A stretch of 64,000 bases of DNA from Candidatus Syntropharchaeum butanivorans (GCA_001766825.1 LYOR01000007.1:1-64000); one strand, 5' to 3'; shown: positions 53,687 through 63,404, counted from the stretch's first letter. The notes: a model not told the origin generated them from the sequence alone. Translations and numbers: made by a program.

Positions 53687-54170
53687 GCTTGATGTTGTGA
53701 GGCTGGAAAATCCGGATGGACGGTATCAGGTCGTCGTGGGCCAGGGGAACTTCACGGTTTTTGCCTGCGATGATATATTCCGCCTGCTGCTTACGACCGT
53801 ACCGGGGATAAAGTGTGCTGTTGGGATGAACGAGGCTGATTCAAGACTTACCCGTGTCACAGGGAACGATGAAACACTCAGGGATCTTGCAGGAAGAAAC
53901 GCATCCATGATCGGAGCTGGACACGTTTTCGTCATCATGATCGATGGAGCGTTCCCGATCAATGTACTGGGAGCGTTGAAGGCTCATCCCGCAGTTGTAT
54001 CGCTCTATCTTGCAACTGCAAATCCTGTGGAGGTCATAACCGCAAAGACAGAGCTTGGATGCGCTGTTCTTGGTGTTGTTGATGGTGCATCTGCAATACG
54101 CATCGAGAGTGATGCTGAGCGGGATGAGCGGAGAAAGCTCTGTGAGGCACTTGGATACAGGCTTGAGTGA
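53679..54170 (+). CDS. Adenosine-specific kinase (DUF355 family)
   Basis: This 163-residue protein matches the small adenosine-specific kinase family (DUF355): VVGQGNFTVFACDDIF, CAVGMNEADSRLTRVTGND, AGHVFVIMIDGAFPINVLGALK, and VEVITAKTELGCAVLGVVDG. Members phosphorylate adenosine and are common in archaea and thermophiles. It starts within the end of aroE. A 74-bp gap with a stable hairpin separates it from hdrA. Confidence 0.85.
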   Translation: MVELDVVRLENPDGRYQVVVGQGNFTVFACDDIFRLLLTTVPGIKCAVGMNEADSRLTRVTGNDETLRDLAGRNASMIGAGHVFVIMIDGAFPINVLGALKAHPAVVSLYLATANPVEVITAKTELGCAVLGVVDGASAIRIESDAERDERRKLCEALGYRLE

Positions 54171-54185
54171 ACAGGTAGTTGAGAA

Positions 54186-54235
54186 AACCACGGGATCATA
54201 ACCAGGCACAGGAATATCCATGTGATCCTGTGGTT
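54186..54235 (+). promoter_or_regulatory. 13-bp stem-loop between the adenosine kinase and hdrA genes
   Basis: AACCACGGGATCA (54186-54198) can pair with TGATCCTGTGGTT (54223-54235) as an unbroken 13-bp RNA stem with one G-U pair and a 24-nt loop. It ends eight bases before the hdrA ATG and just before the AGGGG that could act as ribosome site. The rest of the operon is overlapping genes with no structured gaps. Possible roles are translation control of hdrA, mRNA processing or partial termination. There is no T tract after it. Confidence 0.5.
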
Positions 54236-54243
54236 AACAGGGG

Positions 54244-57200
54244 ATGAGCACGGCAATGGTTCGAGTTGTAGGAGCGGTTCTTGTAATTGGTGGGGGAATC
54301 GCCGGAATACAGGCTGCACTTGAGGTTGCAGACCAGGGATTCAAGGTGTACCTTGTTGAGCGAAGCGGTTCGATTGGGGGTGTTATGGCAAGGCTCGATA
54401 AGACCTTCCCGACGAATGACTGCTCGATGTGTATCGAGTCGCCAAAGATGGTCGAGGTCGGGAGGCACCCCAACATCAGCGTGATACCAAATGGCGAAGT
54501 GATCTCTGTATCCGGGAGGGAGGGGCGCTTCACGGTCAGGATCGTGAGGAGGAACCTGTATGTTGATGACAGGGCATGTGTTGGATGCATCGATATCTGT
54601 GCATCTGTCTGCCCGATCGAACTCCCTTCAGAGCACGAGTTTATGATCGGGGGTAGAAAGGCGATCTATATCCCGTTTCCTCAGGCTGTACCACTTGTTG
54701 CGAAGATCGATACCGATCACTGCATAGGTTGCAGGTTCTGTGAGGCTGCGTGTGAGCGGGATGCGATTGACTACTTCAGAGGGGATATCGAAGAGGAGCT
54801 TGAGGTTGGGAGTATCATCGTTGCAAGTGGGATTGAGCCGTTTGATCCATCTGCGATCCCTGAGTATGGATATGGACTTCTTGAGAATGTGATAACAGCT
54901 CCACAGTATGAGCGCCTCCTCTCTCCAGCAGGACCGACAGAAGGCAGGATCCTGCGACCCTCGGATGGAAAGGTCCCAGAAAAGGTCGCATGGATCCAGT
55001 GTGTCGGATCGAGGGATGATGAGTACCCCTGCTGTTCATCTGTCTGCTGTATGTACGCGACAAAGGAGGCCATGGCAACCTCCGGGGAGAGGTACATCTT
55101 CTACATTGACCTCAGATCATACGGAAAGGCGTTTGAGATCTTTTATCGAGAGGCAAAGAAGATCGGTGTGAGGTACATAAGGGGCAGACCGGGGATCATA
55201 CTCCAGGACAGGGATAAGAACCCGATTATAAGGTTTGAGGATACAGATACAGGTGAGGTTTCTGAGCTCAAGGTTGATCTTGTTGTCCTCTCTGTCGGGC
55301 TTCGCCCCTCTGCGACAAACCCCGGGCTTTCAAGGGTTCTTGGGATATCACTCAATGAGTATGGATTTTTCAATCCAAAGGACCTTCTGCACCCGCTTGA
55401 GACAGATCGCGAGGGGATATATATCTGTGGGTCTGCAACCGGACCAAAGGACATTCCTGATTCAGTGACTGAGGCAACAGGTGCTGCAACAAGGGCGATA
55501 CTCCCGATCATTCAGGCAAGGGGTCGTGAGATCCCGCGAAAGGCCAGGATAAAGGAGCGGGTTGTAAGCCCCGGGGATCCCCCCCGTGTTGGGGTCTTTG
55601 TCTGCAGCTGTGGGGTTAATATTGGGGGGGTGCTTGATGTTAAGGGCCTTGTTGAGTATGCAAAAACCCTGCCGGGGGTGGTATTTGCCAGAGAAGAAAC
55701 CTTTGCATGTTCGGATGATGTTCAGAGTCGTATAAAAGATTCGATAATAATTTACGACCTTAATCGAGTCGTTGTTGCAGCATGCACACCGAGAACCCAT
55801 GAACCACTCTTCCAGCGCACATGTGAGGAGGTTGGGCTTAACCCATACCTCTTTGAGATGGCAAACATTCGGGAGCACTGCTCATGGGTGCACATGCACG
55901 ATAGGGAGCTTGCACAGCGGAAGGCAGAAGATATAATCAGGATGGCGGTATCCAAGGTGAGGCTTGCCCGGCCAGGCCATCGGATAAAGATGCCGGTGGA
56001 AAAACGTGCACTCGTTCTTGGTGCAGGTGTCAGCGGTATGAGGGCAGCGCTTGATATCGCAGATGCCGGAATAGAGGTTTATCTCGTTGAGCGGGAGTCG
56101 GAGCCAGGTGGTATCCTCCGGAGGATACAGAAGCTCCACGATGGAACGATGGTCTCAGATTTTCTTCCGGACCTCATCAAGGCGGTAAAGTCCCATCCAA
56201 AGATCCATCTCATGACAGGATGCACGGTAAAAGAAGTGAATGGGTTTGTGGGTGGCTTTAAGGTGAGAATAGAGGGAAAAGAGAATGAGGAGGTTGATGT
56301 TGGGGCGTGCATCGTTGCAACAGGGATAAGAGAGCTTGAACCCCATGGTTACTACCGGTATGGGGAGGATCCGAGGGTTGTAACGCAGAGCGAGTTTGAG
56401 GAGCTTATTGAGAGGGGGGAGCGGTGGGGCAGGGTTGTGATGATCCAGTGTGTTGGGTCCAGGAATCACGAGAGACCGTACTGTTCAAGGATCTGCTGCA
56501 TCAACGCGATCAAGAATGCGATCACGATAATGCGGGATAATCCAGAGGGTGAGGTTTACATCCTGTATCAGGACATCATGACATATGCCAAGTGGGAGTA
56601 CCTTTACAGGGAGGCGATGGAACTTGGGGTCATCTTCATCAGGTATAGCCCGGAAAAACCACCTGTTGTGGGAGATAATCTCAGGGTCGAGGTGTATGAT
56701 ACACTCCTCGGTGAAGAGCTCCAGATTGAGCCAGATCTTGTGGTTCTCTCGGCTGCGATGATACCCTCTGAAGGTGCTGACGAGGTTGCACGGATCTTCA
56801 AGCTTCCCGTCTACCAGGATGGCTTTCTCCTCGAGGCACATGTCAAGCTGAGACCGCTTGATACGGCATTCGACGGTGTGTTCATCTGCGGTGGTGCACA
56901 CTACCCCAAGCTCATCTCAGAGGCGATTGCTCAGGGTTCAGGTGCTGCAGCCCGTGCGTGCTCGATCTTATCACGGGATGAGATTGAGACCGGGGGTATC
57001 ACGAGCGTCGTGGATGAGGAGGTCTGTATCGGGTGTGGTCTATGTGATCTCTGCCAGTTCAACGCGCTTGAGATCAGGGAGAAACCTCAGGGAAGAAAGG
57101 CTTATATCAACCCGGTTGCGTGTAAAGGGTGTGGATGCTGCCAGGCAGCGTGTCCTGTCGGTGCGATAAGAGAGCTCAACTTCACCTCCAGGCAGATAGA

Positions 57201-57249
57201 AGCGATGATAAGGGAGTCATTCAATGCCGAAGAAGCTCAAGAAGCATAA
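54244..57249 (+). CDS. hdrA: Tandem HdrA fusion protein at the end of reductase operon 2
   Basis: This protein of about 1001 residues has two HdrA FAD modules. The first begins VLVIGGGIAGIQAA, holds the HdrA-specific NDCSMCIESPK and an inserted ferredoxin-like pair (CVGCIDICASVC and CIGCRFCEAAC), then IQCVGSRDDE. A linker domain keeps its cysteines (VFVCSCGVNIGG, ETFACSDD, AACTPRTHE, REHCSW). The second module starts ALVLGAGVSGMRAA (about 590) and ends with CIGCGLCDLCQ and CKGCGCCQAAC. All expected clusters look intact, unlike in the MetF-linked HdrA. A second ATG at 54256 has better ribosome-site spacing. It probably bifurcates or collects electrons from CoM/CoB heterodisulfide chemistry; HdrB and HdrC are not nearby. 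Confidence 0.92.
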   Translation: MSTAMVRVVGAVLVIGGGIAGIQAALEVADQGFKVYLVERSGSIGGVMARLDKTFPTNDCSMCIESPKMVEVGRHPNISVIPNGEVISVSGREGRFTVRIVRRNLYVDDRACVGCIDICASVCPIELPSEHEFMIGGRKAIYIPFPQAVPLVAKIDTDHCIGCRFCEAACERDAIDYFRGDIEEELEVGSIIVASGIEPFDPSAIPEYGYGLLENVITAPQYERLLSPAGPTEGRILRPSDGKVPEKVAWIQCVGSRDDEYPCCSSVCCMYATKEAMATSGERYIFYIDLRSYGKAFEIFYREAKKIGVRYIRGRPGIILQDRDKNPIIRFEDTDTGEVSELKVDLVVLSVGLRPSATNPGLSRVLGISLNEYGFFNPKDLLHPLETDREGIYICGSATGPKDIPDSVTEATGAATRAILPIIQARGREIPRKARIKERVVSPGDPPRVGVFVCSCGVNIGGVLDVKGLVEYAKTLPGVVFAREETFACSDDVQSRIKDSIIIYDLNRVVVAACTPRTHEPLFQRTCEEVGLNPYLFEMANIREHCSWVHMHDRELAQRKAEDIIRMAVSKVRLARPGHRIKMPVEKRALVLGAGVSGMRAALDIADAGIEVYLVERESEPGGILRRIQKLHDGTMVSDFLPDLIKAVKSHPKIHLMTGCTVKEVNGFVGGFKVRIEGKENEEVDVGACIVATGIRELEPHGYYRYGEDPRVVTQSEFEELIERGERWGRVVMIQCVGSRNHERPYCSRICCINAIKNAITIMRDNPEGEVYILYQDIMTYAKWEYLYREAMELGVIFIRYSPEKPPVVGDNLRVEVYDTLLGEELQIEPDLVVLSAAMIPSEGADEVARIFKLPVYQDGFLLEAHVKLRPLDTAFDGVFICGGAHYPKLISEAIAQGSGAAARACSILSRDEIETGGITSVVDEEVCIGCGLCDLCQFNALEIREKPQGRKAYINPVACKGCGCCQAACPVGAIRELNFTSRQIEAMIRESFNAEEAQEA

Positions 57250-59029
57250 GAAGGGGGAGGAAGGGAAAGAACTCAGAACGCCGATTGTGAGCGTGATGGG
57301 CCATGTTGATCATGGCAAAACACTCTTTCTTGATCGGATAAGGGGTAGCACAGTCATTGAGAGAGAGGCCGGGAGGATCACCCAGCATATCGGTGCAACA
57401 GAGGTCCCGATCGAGACGATAGAGAGAATCTGTGCACCTCTTACCCGCGCAAAGTATGAGATACCGGGGCTTCTCTTCATCGATACACCCGGGCACCATG
57501 CCTTCACAACGCTGCGCTCAAGAGGTGGGGCACTTGCAGATCTTGCGGTGGTTGTGATCGACGTCATCGAGGGTTTCCAGCCACAGACGGTTGAGACGAT
57601 CCGCATACTGAAGCGGTTCAGGACACCTTTTGTCGTTGCTGCAAACAAGATAGACAGGATACATGGATGGAAAAAACATCCTGGTGAGCCTTTTGTCAAG
57701 AGCTACACCAAGCAGGAGAGCTACGTGCAGGATATACTCAATGAGAAGATCTATGAAATCGTGGGTGAACTTCATAAGGAGGGTTTCAGCTCTGAACGAT
57801 ACGACAGGATCAGCGATTTTCAGCGAAACATCGGAATCGTCCCGATGAGTGCGATGACAGGAGAGGGTATACCAGACATCCTGCTTGTGCTTGTTGGGCT
57901 TGCCCAGAAGTTCCTCGAGAAAAACCTCTATTTCAAGGCGTCATCTGCAGGCGTTGGAACAATTCTTGAGGTGAAGGAGGAGAAGGGGCTCGGGATCACA
58001 CTTGACGTGATACTCTATGATGGTACGATAAAAACAGGGGATACGATCGTCGTTGGGAGCCTTGGAGAACCGATTGTAACCAGGGTGCGTGCACTTCTCA
58101 AGCCAAGACCTCTTCAGGAGATCAGAATTGAAGAACGGTTCAGGACTGTCAGGTCTGTTACGGCTGCGGCAGGGATCAAGGTTGCAGCTCCAAATCTTGA
58201 GGGGGCGCTTGCAGGTCTGCCATTGAGGGTGGTACCGGATGATGCAGAACTTGATGATATCATCAAGGAGGTTGCAGGGTTCAGTGAGATCAAGATTGAG
58301 AGAGATCCGATCGGTGTGATCATAAAGGCAGACACGCTCGGGTCACTTGAGGCACTCGCGCACGAGCTTAAGAGGGAGAAGATCCCGATACAGATCGCAG
58401 AGGTTGGAGATATCTCCAGGCGGGATGTGGTAAATGCATCAACGATAAAGGATCCACTTCTATCCGCAATCCTCGGCTTTAACGTCGAGATCTTGCCGGA
58501 TGCTCTGGATGAGATCGCCAGGAGTGATGTGGCGGTATTTACGGACACGGTGATATACAGCCTCCTTGAAAGCTACGAGGAGTGGGCAGAGGAGAAGAAA
58601 AGGGAGATCGAGGAGGCCAAGTTTGGGAGGATTCCCCGCCCGGGGATTGTTAAGATACTTCCAGACTGTGTTTTCAGGCAGAGCAAGCCTGCTGTTGTCG
58701 GTGTGAAGGTCTTATGCGGAACGATAAAGCCGAATGTCCATCTCATGAGGGAGGATGGGGTGCGTATCGGTACCGTAAAGGGACTCCAGTCCTCAGGTGA
58801 GAATATAAGCTCTGCAGAATCTGGGATGGAGTTTGCACTCGCGATAGAGGGCCCAACGGTCGGGAGGCAGATCAAGGTTGGGGACCTCTTATATGTGGAC
58901 ATACCGGAGAATGATGCAAAGCTTCTTGAAGCTGAGCTTGATAGTGGTATTCTGAGAGATGATGAGATAAAGGCCTTTGATGAGTTCCTGAAGATAAAAC
59001 GACGAGATGATCCTTTCTGGGGTAAGTAG
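57224..59029 (+). CDS. infB: Translation initiation factor IF5B (aIF2/IF5B, InfB homologue)
   Basis: This 601-residue GTPase has a short basic N-terminus, G1 GHVDHGKT, G3 DTPGHHAF, G4 NKID, followed by the domain II barrel, a domain III helix region (VIIKADTLGSLEAL) and a C-terminal barrel with GVKVLCGTIKPNVHLM. It joins ribosomal subunits at initiation. The ATG lies 26 bp inside the end of hdrA, so it may be translated from the long reductase-prs-aroE-hdrA message. No intein is visible. Confidence 0.94.
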   Translation: MPKKLKKHKKGEEGKELRTPIVSVMGHVDHGKTLFLDRIRGSTVIEREAGRITQHIGATEVPIETIERICAPLTRAKYEIPGLLFIDTPGHHAFTTLRSRGGALADLAVVVIDVIEGFQPQTVETIRILKRFRTPFVVAANKIDRIHGWKKHPGEPFVKSYTKQESYVQDILNEKIYEIVGELHKEGFSSERYDRISDFQRNIGIVPMSAMTGEGIPDILLVLVGLAQKFLEKNLYFKASSAGVGTILEVKEEKGLGITLDVILYDGTIKTGDTIVVGSLGEPIVTRVRALLKPRPLQEIRIEERFRTVRSVTAAAGIKVAAPNLEGALAGLPLRVVPDDAELDDIIKEVAGFSEIKIERDPIGVIIKADTLGSLEALAHELKREKIPIQIAEVGDISRRDVVNASTIKDPLLSAILGFNVEILPDALDEIARSDVAVFTDTVIYSLLESYEEWAEEKKREIEEAKFGRIPRPGIVKILPDCVFRQSKPAVVGVKVLCGTIKPNVHLMREDGVRIGTVKGLQSSGENISSAESGMEFALAIEGPTVGRQIKVGDLLYVDIPENDAKLLEAELDSGILRDDEIKAFDEFLKIKRRDDPFWGK

Positions 59030-59159
59030 GCGTTATTCAGGATCCTTTAGGGGTGAGGGGAGATGGTGAAGTCGGATCGATCTGTTATACGCAGCGTAAG
59101 GGTCGAAACTTTGCGAGGCAAACGGTCTCATAAAGTTTCAAGCTCTTTAGCCCCCTCTT

Positions 59160-59900
59160 CACCTACCATTCAGCAATCCTCTGTAACCCCTCCTTTGAGT
59201 TAATACCAAGAGAAATCACTATCCCTACCAAAAGTACATGCAGACAGACGAATTTTTTGACTGAGCGCTCTGTATAGCGGTGCAGATTCTTTAAAGAGAA
59301 AGCACTTTTGGCTAACTTGAATATGTCCTCTATCATGGATCTGATCGGCTTATATTTCTCCCAATTTTCAAGTTTTGCCTTTAAACTCTTCACTAAGCCT
59401 CTATAAAATTCCTTTTCCTTCTCTGGATTGGAACGGTTGAATATGGAGAGAGGATAAGAGAGCAATACCCTTTATCAAGGATGATTGTATCTCCATTTCT
59501 GGCTATTCTTCTCCTTTTAAGCTCTTCTAAGATCTCCTCGTAGATCTTAGCATCACCTGGTGATCCCTGATGAAGAATATCCCCATTTGAACCCCTTTCC
59601 CGCAAGATCAGCCTTAGTTATCTTCTTCCTGAACCAGTTCAGGTCAGGCGAAGGTTGGTGGAATCCACGATTAATATCTTGTTTCCTCCTCTTTTGAGAC
59701 CGGGGTGATATCTATGGAGAAGAAGATGGCTATCAGGACGATTTTAAACATCGCCCCGGCCAGGTTAACCGGTGATATACCCTGCTTTGACATCTCCTGC
59801 TTGACTCTCCGTGAACCGACAATCCTGAGTATTTTTCCTAATAATACTCATTTGGGTCTTTCTCATCTGTTATTAATGGCATATTCATTTTTTCCACCAT
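59160..59900 (-). pseudogene. Decayed DDE transposase of an IS4-like element
   Basis: On the minus strand, fragments in several frames together give a DDE transposase. From 59900 there is MVEKMNMPLITDEKDPNEYY; after a stop at 59838-59840 the next frame gives GKILRIVGSRRVKQEM and AMFKIVLIAIFFSIDIT. Near 59670 another frame gives KILIVDSTNLRL (first Asp), then NWFRKKITKADLAGKGFKWGYSSS. The next piece has the DKGY motif (second Asp), and the last has IEDIFKLAKSAFSLKNLHRYT (Glu). At least four frameshifts or stops and a loss in the middle show that the element is dead. Clear terminal repeats and target duplications are not seen. It sits right after infB. Confidence 0.75.
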
Positions 59901-60174
59901 AAAACTGTTATATAAGCTTCTATACAAATTTTTTCGACTTTATTTCGCCTGGAATTGAATTTTATAGGTTTTTATGGTGTACTTTCAGAATTTGAGAAAA
60001 AGGATGGGTGTAAATATGCAAAATACCCGTTCAAGTTTGTATAGTATAAGTCGGGTAAGGGGGTGGGGTTAAAGGATCATATGATCTAACTGGCCTCGTT
60101 ACACAACCCATCCTCCCTCCTCCAGACCATTCATCCGCATCACCCTTTTACCAACGATAAGACATACAGAACTT
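59901..60174. other. A/T-rich non-coding stretch beside the IS remnant
   Basis: No ORF or RNA gene is recognisable here. It includes CTATACAAA (59920-59928) and its inverse TTTGTATAG (60036-60044), perhaps remains of an IS end or binding sites, and the perfect short palindrome GATCATATGATC at 60075-60086. Several TATA-like A/T blocks occur, but none lies at a sensible distance from a gene. Confidence 0.35.
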
Positions 60175-61254
60175 TTAAAGATGCGGTCTGCTTATCAAAT
60201 CCTTCGAACTGATGTATCTCGATTCTTTTATCTTTAGCCCCTGCTCTATTATCTCAAGGAGGTGCTCTTTCTCATCAGGAAGCTTGTATCCCTCGTAATC
60301 CTGATCAAAGAGGGGAACTATCCATGTACCGGATACATAGGATGGGTTCATCATGTGATCGAAGCATATCCTGGAGTTTACTTCCAGATCCTCTATCAAC
60401 ATCCTTATCTCCCTCAGGAGTTCGTGTGGAGAGAGGAGTTTGAAATTACCCTTTTCATATTCCTCAAAGAGCGGTGTCCCATGCCTGGGGACAAGGGGTC
60501 TGGATCTTATGAAATGGGGATCTATCTCGTTCAGGACCCTGGCCGTGTTTCTTGCATGTTTTTCTGAGAGATCTTTTCCTCCCAGACCGGGCATTACGTA
60601 CTCAGAGAGTTCTATCCCTGCATCCATCACCTTCCTCCCTGCATCTATGTGATCTTCTGGAGTCGCCCCCTTCTTCACATATCTCAGAACCTCTTCATCC
60701 CCGGATTCAAGACCGATGTGAAGCCTCGAGAGGCCTGCCTCTTTGAGCTCCTTTATCTCCTCAAGGGATTTCTTTGCTACGGTTCTTGATCTTGCGTAGG
60801 AGGTTATCCTTTCTATATCCGGGAAGGTCTTCTTGAGGTACCTTATCACCTCAGCCAGATCCCGGGTCTTCATGATGAGCGAGTCTGCATCCTGGATAAA
60901 TACAGTCCTTCCACCGGATAAAAGCCAGTTAAACACATTTACAAAGCTCTGACTGTAGTTGAGCTCCGGGTTTTTCTTTATCATCTCAGCCCCCACTGTT
61001 TCGTTTACCACACCGCCATATCCAAGCTCCTCCGATGTCCTCCTTATATCATCGCTTATCTTCTTCACGATGTCTATATCCTCCTTTATCTCATCAACAG
61101 GTCTTATGCTGAACTTTTCACGATTGTACGGGGTGCCATAACAGAACGTGCACCTGCTCCACGGGCAGTTCCTCGTCGCTCTTATGAGAAGAGAGAAGCT
61201 ACCCCCCTCACTTGGCGGCCTTATGGGCCCTATCTCAAATTCCTTCATAGCCAT
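60175..61254 (-). CDS. Radical SAM protein with CX4CX2C motif
   Basis: This 359-residue protein has an Elp3/MiaB-like radical SAM core. The cluster motif ATRNCPWSRCTFCYG at about 27-41 is spaced CX4CX2C and not the usual CX3CX2C. A family with CPWxxCTFC is widespread in bacteria and archaea and remains uncharacterised. Other core landmarks are FIQDADSLIM, RLHIGLESGDEEVLRYVKKGAT and YVMPGLGGKD. No B12-binding or SPASM domain is present. It is single, with the IS remnant on one side and a HAD gene on the other. The substrate is unknown. Confidence 0.8.
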   Translation of the reverse strand: MAMKEFEIGPIRPPSEGGSFSLLIRATRNCPWSRCTFCYGTPYNREKFSIRPVDEIKEDIDIVKKISDDIRRTSEELGYGGVVNETVGAEMIKKNPELNYSQSFVNVFNWLLSGGRTVFIQDADSLIMKTRDLAEVIRYLKKTFPDIERITSYARSRTVAKKSLEEIKELKEAGLSRLHIGLESGDEEVLRYVKKGATPEDHIDAGRKVMDAGIELSEYVMPGLGGKDLSEKHARNTARVLNEIDPHFIRSRPLVPRHGTPLFEEYEKGNFKLLSPHELLREIRMLIEDLEVNSRICFDHMMNPSYVSGTWIVPLFDQDYEGYKLPDEKEHLLEIIEQGLKIKESRYISSKDLISRPHL

Positions 61255-61453
61255 GAAAGATAGACACCCTCCAGGTATTCAAGATTTTCCTTCTCCGTGT
61301 ATTCCGGAATTGACCCTGCAGAAGGAGATAACCGTACCCTGAAATGAGATAACCGCCGGGGTGAAGATTGAGGTAAAGACCTGATCAAACTGAAATTCAG
61401 ATCATCCCATCCCCATCGTCAAGCTTTTATCACAGCCCGGAATAGCTATATCT

Positions 61454-62104
61454 GTGAAGGTCATATCCTTCGATCTTGATGGGACGATCGCAGACAGCTC
61501 GTTTGCAGATGCATTCTGGGAGGAGGAGGTTCCGGCGCTCTATGCCAGGAAGAACCAGCTGAGCATTGATGAGGCATGGAGAATCGTTAAAAGGTCGTAT
61601 GAGGAGGTTGGATCAGAGGATATTCGATGGTACCAGCCTGAGTACTGGTTCAACCTCTTTGATCTGGATGAGGATGTCACCGAGGTCTTAAGGAGGGTCA
61701 AGGACCGGGTAAATCTCTTTTCCGATGCGCTTGAGGTGATAGAAGCACTCTATCAGAAGTACGATCTTATCATCATATCAAACGCACCGAGAGAGTTCAT
61801 TGAGATTGAGCTTGAAGGGATAGAGGACTACTTTTCCGCATCCTTCTCATGCACCTCTGACTTCGGGGTGGTTAAAAAGAGCGGGGATGCATACCTGAGG
61901 GTCTGCAGCAAGATCGGTGTAGCTCCCGGGGATGTTCTGCATCTTGGTGACAACCCCATCTTCGATTATGAGGTTCCAAGAAGTATCGGGATGAGGGCAC
62001 TCCTGATCGATCGCACAAACGACCATGGGGGGAGTGGCCTGAAGGATATGAGAGAGATCCTGAGGATGGAACCATTCTCGAAGGATCTCAAGGTGAAAAG
62101 GTGA
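61454..62104 (+). CDS. HAD-superfamily hydrolase
   Basis: This 216-residue HAD phosphatase starts at GTG and has motif I SFDLDGTIAD, motif II IIISNAP, motif III Lys (VVKKSGDAY) and motif IV LHLGDNPIFDYE. A helical cap is inserted after motif I. The fold usually removes phosphate from small metabolites; the substrate is not apparent. The DHH gene follows four bases after its stop. Confidence 0.85.
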   Translation: MKVISFDLDGTIADSSFADAFWEEEVPALYARKNQLSIDEAWRIVKRSYEEVGSEDIRWYQPEYWFNLFDLDEDVTEVLRRVKDRVNLFSDALEVIEALYQKYDLIIISNAPREFIEIELEGIEDYFSASFSCTSDFGVVKKSGDAYLRVCSKIGVAPGDVLHLGDNPIFDYEVPRSIGMRALLIDRTNDHGGSGLKDMREILRMEPFSKDLKVKR

Positions 62105-62108
62105 CCGG

Positions 62109-63404
62109 ATGATCGAACGCCTTAAGGATGCTGCGAAAAGGGTTGCATCAAGGATAAGGGAGCATGAGTTTGTCAGGGTCATATCCCACCATGATGCAGA
62201 TGGCATCACCTCAGCCGGTGTGATATGCCATGCCCTTGTCAGATCCGGGATCCAGTTTCATGCGACACTGCTTCCTCGGCTTGATGAGGAGATCTTCAAT
62301 CTGCTTGCTGAGTCGACCAGGGAGGGAGATCTTCTTCTCTTCTGTGATATGGGAAGTAATCAGGGGGAGATATTGAGAAAGATACAGCGTGAGCTTGGGC
62401 TTGAGATCGCTGTGATCGATCACCATCGGTATCTGGGGGAGATATCCCCCGGGGTATCTCAGATAAACCCCCATGACGTGGGTATTGAGGGTGCCTTTGA
62501 GGTCTCTGCATCTGGCTGCGCATATCTTGTTGCAGAAAAGCTCGGTGATAACCTGGATCTTGCAGGTCTTGCAATCCTCGGTGCTATCGGGGACAAGCAG
62601 CGAATGATCGGTGTTAACAGGGAGATCCTCGATGAAGCGGTGAGAAATGGAATTGTAACGGTGAAAGAGGGGCTTAAACTCGCCGATGGAGACCTCAAAG
62701 AGGAACTTGAGCTTTCTATAGATCCTTATTTCAAGATCGAGGAGGGGATAGGGAAGTTCCTTGATGATCTCGGGATAGACGGGAGGCTCTGGGATCTGAG
62801 CCCGGAGGATGAGATGCGACTTGCAGATGCACTCATCTCAAGGATCAAGATGCGGGCAAGCGAGGATGCAATAGCAGATATCGTCGGTGACCGTTACATC
62901 CTCCACCATGAGGTAATCCCTGACTCAATCAAGCTGATGCAGATGCTTGATGCATGTGGTAAGATGAGAAAGACCGGGCTTGCACTCTCACTCTGTCTCC
63001 GGGATCCCCGTGGGCTGGATGAGGCCTCTGAGGTTAGGGTTGACTTTCAGAGGAGGGTTGTAAAGGAGCTTGAAGGGGTTGATGAGAGGATCAGGGAGCG
63101 TGAGGGTTTCAGGTACATATTTGCAGAGGACAGGGATATCACTGGAGCACTTGCAGGGGGAATTATCCGATACCTCTATCCTGATAAGCCGATATTTGTG
63201 ATAAACAGGCTTGAGAGTATCACCAAGATTTCTGCAAGAGGGACGAGGGCGATCGTATCCTCCGGGATTGATTTATCAGAGATTATGAGGATCGCAGCAT
63301 CAAAGGTTGGTGGTGTTGGTGGGGGGCACAGCATCGCGGCAGGGGGGGCTATCCCGGTCGGATCTGAGGAGGAGTTCATAGAGGCAATCGATGAGCTACT
63401 TTAA
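62109..63404 (+). CDS. DHH/DHHA1 phosphoesterase, archaeal RecJ-like
   Basis: This 431-residue protein has the DHH-family motifs: ISHHDADGITSAGV (motif I), LFCDMGSNQGE (motif II), AVIDHHRYLG (motif III, the DHH), and a C-terminal DHHA1 domain with GGVGGGHSIAAGGAIP. Archaeal relatives include GAN, the RecJ-like exonuclease tied to the CMG replication complex, and single-strand nucleases. The catalytic acids and histidines look complete. It forms a two-gene unit with the HAD gene and its end overlaps the convergent aldolase gene by four bases. Confidence 0.88.
   Translation: MIERLKDAAKRVASRIREHEFVRVISHHDADGITSAGVICHALVRSGIQFHATLLPRLDEEIFNLLAESTREGDLLLFCDMGSNQGEILRKIQRELGLEIAVIDHHRYLGEISPGVSQINPHDVGIEGAFEVSASGCAYLVAEKLGDNLDLAGLAILGAIGDKQRMIGVNREILDEAVRNGIVTVKEGLKLADGDLKEELELSIDPYFKIEEGIGKFLDDLGIDGRLWDLSPEDEMRLADALISRIKMRASEDAIADIVGDRYILHHEVIPDSIKLMQMLDACGKMRKTGLALSLCLRDPRGLDEASEVRVDFQRRVVKELEGVDERIREREGFRYIFAEDRDITGALAGGIIRYLYPDKPIFVINRLESITKISARGTRAIVSSGIDLSEIMRIAASKVGGVGGGHSIAAGGAIPVGSEEEFIEAIDELL

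Noticed and set aside
59063..59200. A 45-codon frame starting ATG after GGGGTGAGGGGAG downstream of infB
   Set aside because: Ser/Pro-rich out-of-family product that runs into the IS remnant; probably chance, or the stub of a disrupted gene.
60075..60086. Perfect palindrome GATCATATGATC
   Set aside because: Only 12 bp, not near a start codon, and easily expected by chance in this A/T-rich stretch.
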